Source: Hahella sp050299855
GTDB taxonomy: Bacteria > Pseudomonadota > Gammaproteobacteria > Pseudomonadales > Oleiphilaceae
NCBI GenBank assembly: GCA_050299855.1
Contig: JBNKWQ010000002.1
Coordinates: 1 to 64,000, forward strand
DNA: 64,000 nt
Direction: 5' to 3'
Numbering within the stretch: position 1 is the first letter of the stretch; the number at the start of each line of letters is the position of its first letter. The position numbers and the translations under genes were made by a program. The notes under the pieces were generated by a model. That model was given only the letters and a program-made list of their open reading frames with translations, had not been told where the DNA came from and searched no databases. Shown in pieces: positions 61,801-64,000 of this stretch.

Positions 61801-64000
61801 ACTGACGGCCAAAGGAGCACCGGACAGCATTACCCAGGTAGACGGTTCGGGAGTCAGTTGGGAGTATGATGCAGCAGGAAGAGTCACGGCAGAAGTGGAC
61901 GCTCTCGGCGGCAGACATTCTTATCAGTATGATGCCGCAGGCAGGCTAATCCAGGAAACCAATCCATTAGGTGAGGTGGTCAGCTATGAACTGGACGGCA
62001 ACGGTAGGAAGCTGGCTGTCATTAATGCCGAAGGCGGGCGTTCTGAATACAGCTATTATCCTAACGGCAGACAACAGACGATGACCGACGCCTCAGGCAG
62101 AAGCTGGTCATACGCCTATACGCCGCTCAGCGCGACTTCAGTCGACGATCTCGGCCGCTCCGTTACCACAGAAACCAGTCCTCAGGGCCTGATCACCCGT
62201 ATCGTCAATGCCGACGGTAGCCAACGTAGCTGGACCTACCTGGTCCCTACGGAGTCCCTCGATGGCGCGGATTTACCAACGTCATTCATCGATGAGGCCG
62301 GGCGGGTTCGCAACTTCACTTATGACGGGTCGGGACGGTTACAGACGGCCAGTGATCTGGCCGGTGAAGTGGCCACTTATGGCTACGGTCCAGACGGGTT
62401 GAGTACCGTCACCGACGCCGAGGGAGAAAGTATCGGTTTCAGTTACGATGACTTTGGCGATGTCACTGCCCTGACCTTTGCAGACGGCAGCGGCAAGAGC
62501 CTGACCTATAACGGCAACCGTAACCTAGCTTCAGTTACCCTGGCTTCAGGTGCTACCAAAACGCTGAGCTATGATGCTCTGAACCGACTAACCCAGGACA
62601 GCCGCTCCACCGGTGAATCCTTCAGCTACAGCTGGGACGCCAACGGCAACCTGCTGACGGCTACCGATGCACTGGGTACGGCTGTGTATGACTACGATGC
62701 GGCTGGAAACCTGGAACTGATGGGCTCCAGCACCGGCGAAGCGATTCAGTATCAGTATGACGGCGTCGGCCGGGTTACTGCACAGACGGTCATAAACAGT
62801 GACGGCAGTCAGAGCAAAACCATTGAGTACGACTATGATGCAGCGGGTCGACTTATCGGCATTACGGATCCTAATGCAGGCGAAACCAGCCTTACTTATG
62901 ATCCTGCAGGGCGGCTGATTTCCAGGACTCTGCCGAACGCCATCACCACCAACTATGAATACGATCTGCGAGACCAGATCACTGCAGTTATCCATAGCAA
63001 CGGTTCCGGAACGGTAATCAGCTCCGTACATTACGACAGGAACATCGGTGGCGAACCAGGTCGTATCACTTGGCTGGACGACAGCTACGTTGAACTTTCC
63101 TATGACACAGCGCTACGTGTAGTTGAGGAAAGATTCTTCGATGCTACGGATACACTGGTTCGCAGCATTGCGTATGACTATGACCTGGTCGGTAATCGGA
63201 CTGCCAGAATCCAGAACGGCAGCACCACCAACTACAGCTATGGTGCCGGGCATCGCCTGTTGTCCACCAGTGGCGGGGAGATCCAGAACTACACCTACAA
63301 CAGCGATGGCCGCGTTGCCGGGATCACGCGCAGTGGTCTGGACGCTGACTTGAGCTATAACTTTGACGGCCAGCTAAGCACTGCGGATTTGGGCAGCAGC
63401 ACAATCAGCTATGTGTATGATGCCGCCGGCAGGCGTATTCAGGCCAGCGACGGTTCTACTATCAGGCGCTTCCTCAAGGCTCCTGCTGTCTTGGGCGCCT
63501 ATGAAAACCCTCAGGCGATTGAGGACGCAGATTCCAATCTGCTGCAGACCTATGTGTATGCAGGTGACCAGCCGTTGCAACGAATTGAGGGAAGTTCCAC
63601 GTATTATTACCTCACAGACGCCATGGGTTCAGTTATTGGCATTACCGATGATGCGGGTAATATTGTCGGCTCCGTTAAATATGATGCCTTTGGCCGTGAG
63701 TTTGACGCCCAGGGTGACATGTCACTGCCCGCCTCGGCAGGGGGAGACTTCCATTTCCATGGACAATGGAAAGAGGCTGCTACCGGGCTTTACGACCTGA
63801 GAGCCCGTGACTACGACCCGGAAACCGGTCGCTTCCTGTCGGCCGATCCGGCACAACCGGACTATCGTGAACCGGAAAGCCTGAACAGATATATGTACGC
63901 CAACAGCAACCCATATCTGTTCGCCGATCCCTCCGGGCGTTTTACACTGATCAGCGTCAATATCAGTATTAATATCCAGGCGACCCTGCGCACTATTGCC
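55820..64000 (+). CDS. Giant secreted VWA / putative-Ig repeat / RHS-YD repeat protein (3' end beyond window)
   Basis: At least 2727 residues, one uninterrupted frame to the last base. GGGAGG precedes the ATG. Order: signal peptide (cleavage ARA-SS, residue 26); VWA domain (about 63-265) with a MIDAS-like D69-N-T-G-S; a fibronectin-like domain (about 369-440); nine putative-Ig (He_PIG/cadherin-like) repeats (about 455-1270); two further beta domains (to about 1455); an RHS/SpvB-like N-terminal shell region (FVDMTVPVAGIPIVIERTYDSR); about 900 residues of YD repeats (YDAAGRL, YDADGNL); and the RHS core (GLYDLRARDYDPETGRFLSADP, then NRYMYANSNPYLFADPSG, about 2595-2709). Residues after DPSGRF begin the variable tip. 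RHS shells encase a C-terminal toxin or adhesin; the VWA and Ig stalk suggests surface display. Function inferred from architecture. Confidence 0.88.
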   Translation, partial: MFTRAALRGLLVMAFLSSSILPTARASSINPSSFHTTIAKGQTVTVPREVTLDGLGPAASRIDVYFLADNTGSMGGAIGNVRNNAQFILDAISGGDPRFQDIDIAYGVAAYFGDPREYGGNNASKISRALKLLQPVTESKDDVQAAIDKWIASGGGDSPEANFFALQQLATNGAATDGVGSTDLGFASGYQFGWREDSIKLIIWFGDVQSHTTTVDLNEVITALNDNRVIVAAINTRNTNSGIDTRSEASAIVNATHGLIAHNVTGKDATVEAILNAVEHATEFVDLDLKARNVPADISVKFSCASANGCTDVSIGESRVFDMTVTGDIEGEYDFESYVPFLASTTSADLITVRSCVTELSARGSRSKISVTWTDTGADHYVVYRSLSETGPFEAIASTTSRYSTYGDRDVAAGTTYYYQVKEADASGVEYCESLVASTTTASRFRPEPPNLPPLIQSAPVTAAIEDELYEYAISATDPESQPLSFELSFAPMGMTIDAAGVVRWTPANHHVGNHNIIITVADNEGLSTTQSYTLSVENTNDAPEFDSTPITHISVGQQYTYAAHAFDVDAGDSVTYSLVSGPATMTLDPASGLLQWLPQFGDGPDQTVTLRATDEQGTFDEQTYVITVEEPNRAPSITSIPVTTAVTLAEYSYAVTADDPDAGDTKEFSLLVYPENMEIDANSGLITWTPDRTQVGDFDVSVQVIDAGDLSDIQNFVLTVTRDNTAPQIQSVPLLDATIGVEYSYQATAIDAEDDPLIWSLPVAPAGMAVDPTGLVTWTPDAGQLGLQAVELAADDGFGGTTTQQFEITVVAPPNLSPAITSSSVTEAVRDLAYSYQVIASDPENDPLSYALTTAPAGMSITPAGLVSWMPTLGDVGDHPIQIQVNDASNVVTQNYVLTVLAAPAGNQAPNITSSPEASVLEADEFTYAIIATDPEGDSISYSLISGPAGAGISGNLLSWTTSPADVNVHALTIRAEDQWGAYQEQSFDLTVTANQAPSITSTPAAEITEGNLFLYQIAATDPEARTLTYNLLAGPTGASLNSSGLLQWQSQVGDAGSVDFNLEVSDHLGGAVQQSFTLLVSSVPVNTPPQILSSPDTAATVGQLYEYDVNALDGDGDTLSYQLTASPSGMTINATNGLISWTPTVAQTGNHDVVISVTDGQGGEATQSFAVTVPVPVNNPPEITSTPSSLANIGTEYLYQVTASDPEGNPLVFSLSQSPAGMQINAVSGLIDWTPVAGQTGSHDITLEVSDGANIVEQSFTVTVQDIADLSVSIVLSDNIVAPDEVVTIQVAAPDAINPVYNLMINGQPLALDAGGTGTFSSTTSGIYLLEAQVQSSNGAIGSAQADLRISVPADITPPVATLNTPVDGDEVFELTDVIGTVTDTNLYRYRLLLAEAGSGDFVEFAAANAPVSNDILASLDPSMLTNGLYTLLLVAEDLNGLESQDSVDVRIEGQLKPGVVQLSFVDMTVPVAGIPIVIERTYDSRVKSQRDLGVGWNLSVRQGEYENNRDPGKGWGVASSGGFFKIPCYTSVEQAYHTTDIRLSETESYQFRPRINLSGYGSVISGGCLGQAEFLQVSGPGGAVLQPLGNNNVFYLNGTDVFTYDLGDDRFGEPWVPENVRLTTPDGRVFDLNITSGISRLQNANGNQLFISSNGVVNSAGQGVVFSRDGNGRIASIQDPLGNVVQYSYDADNNLAGFTNQLSQETTYQYYDAPFLNHLKSITLPDGSELSSFEYNADGRLSQVCDPDGCASADYDLAGRTQTNIDATGRAITYVYDEKGNVISQSDALGNTHLFSYDADGNLLEHTDPEGNITTRTWDANGNVLTYTEPHGPSEDPADFTTTYTYDARGNTLTVTSPNGAQVVNTYDSTGNRLSMATESGFIISQFSYDSNGRQISESGPFGSMDFAYNSGGMLNSLTDDQGTTTTLVHDAAGKVTSYTHDGVTGTIDYDAMGRETSYSYSDGLSFEYEYGFGDSWTSIEGSTIPAMERSLTAKGAPDSITQVDGSGVSWEYDAAGRVTAEVDALGGRHSYQYDAAGRLIQETNPLGEVVSYELDGNGRKLAVINAEGGRSEYSYYPNGRQQTMTDASGRSWSYAYTPLSATSVDDLGRSVTTETSPQGLITRIVNADGSQRSWTYLVPTESLDGADLPTSFIDEAGRVRNFTYDGSGRLQTASDLAGEVATYGYGPDGLSTVTDAEGESIGFSYDDFGDVTALTFADGSGKSLTYNGNRNLASVTLASGATKTLSYDALNRLTQDSRSTGESFSYSWDANGNLLTATDALGTAVYDYDAAGNLELMGSSTGEAIQYQYDGVGRVTAQTVINSDGSQSKTIEYDYDAAGRLIGITDPNAGETSLTYDPAGRLISRTLPNAITTNYEYDLRDQITAVIHSNGSGTVISSVHYDRNIGGEPGRITWLDDSYVELSYDTALRVVEERFFDATDTLVRSIAYDYDLVGNRTARIQNGSTTNYSYGAGHRLLSTSGGEIQNYTYNSDGRVAGITRSGLDADLSYNFDGQLSTADLGSSTISYVYDAAGRRIQASDGSTIRRFLKAPAVLGAYENPQAIEDADSNLLQTYVYAGDQPLQRIEGSSTYYYLTDAMGSVIGITDDAGNIVGSVKYDAFGREFDAQGDMSLPASAGGDFHFHGQWKEAATGLYDLRARDYDPETGRFLSADPAQPDYREPESLNRYMYANSNPYLFADPSGRFTLISVNISINIQATLRTIA
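57184..59640 (+). repeat. Nine tandem Ig-like repeat units within the giant gene
   Basis: Units begin near 57184, 57452, 57724, 58000, 58270, 58549, 58810, 59089 and 59362, a period of about 272 bp (about 90 residues). Each follows PPxITSxPxxxAxxGxxYxYxxxAxDPExDxLxYxLxxxPxGMxIxxxxGLxxWTPxxxQxGxHxxxxxVxDxxGxxxxQxFxxxV in outline. The copies are well diverged at DNA level, so recent recombination is not evident. Confidence 0.8.

Noticed and set aside
55820..64000. Frameshift or pseudogene status for the giant gene
   Set aside because: Frame landmarks at 56024, 60245 and 63842 all agree with the ATG at 55820, and translation is continuous with intact motifs.

Overview
The window looks like a core-genome stretch from a marine-type gammaproteobacterium related to Pseudomonadales (Pseudomonas, Marinobacter, Alcanivorax or Ketobacter-like). 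This rests on gene order. A type-2 tyrS sits next to an outward-facing rRNA promoter region and is followed by an M23 peptidase, anmK, erpA and argC. Further on come dksA-gluQ-cbrX-cbrA-cbrB-(crcZ)-pcnB-folK-panB-panC-pgi and folB/plsY/tsaD/rpsU/yqeY/dnaG/rpoD. All are Pseudomonas-like blocks. No species can be assigned from sequence reading alone.

Layout. Positions 1-313 hold two rRNA-type promoters and a boxA reading leftwards out of the window. 314-7624 holds tyrS, a murein peptidase and anmK, then a leftward cluster (erpA with a DsrE-like gene, a bactofilin with a coiled-coil membrane protein, argC). 7921-13209 holds a ClC transporter, then hemJ-thiD-thiE-hemL. 13289-19863 holds mrcB with a TPR lipoprotein, a kinase/ATPase fusion, a pentapeptide protein, a Rieske protein without a normal start codon, and sfsA. 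20130-28459 is the carbon-control block. dksA and gluQ lead into cbrX-cbrA-cbrB. Then comes a 970-bp gap that carries a sigma-54 promoter, GTAACA-type sites and an A-rich RNA with all the hallmarks of CrcZ, the Hfq/Crc decoy RNA. pcnB follows. 28492-32457 holds folK, panB, panC and pgi. 32533-40724 holds a second folK, folB, plsY, tsaD, rpsU, yqeY, dnaG, rpoD, a tandem 120-bp repeat and a CAU tRNA.

From about 40725 to 42580 the DNA becomes accessory. It contains a decayed GNAT acetyltransferase fragment, an esterase gene and the left end of an IS110-family element. 42584-54632 returns to gene-dense DNA: a small winged-helix-like protein, a universal stress protein, and a five-gene selenium operon (selD, mnmH and a PhnDCE-like transporter, probably for an oxidised selenium species). 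Then come class I aldolase, a GNAT protein, a MarR regulator with two palindromic operators driving a siderophore-interacting flavoprotein and an SDR, and selO.

The most unusual object fills the right end (55067-64000). A PEP-CTERM-like surface protein is followed 27 bp later by a secreted giant of at least 2727 residues: signal peptide, von Willebrand A domain, fibronectin-like domain, nine putative-Ig repeats of about 90 residues, two more beta domains, then a long RHS/YD-repeat shell ending in an RHS core. The frame is open at the window edge, so the variable tip and any immunity gene lie outside.
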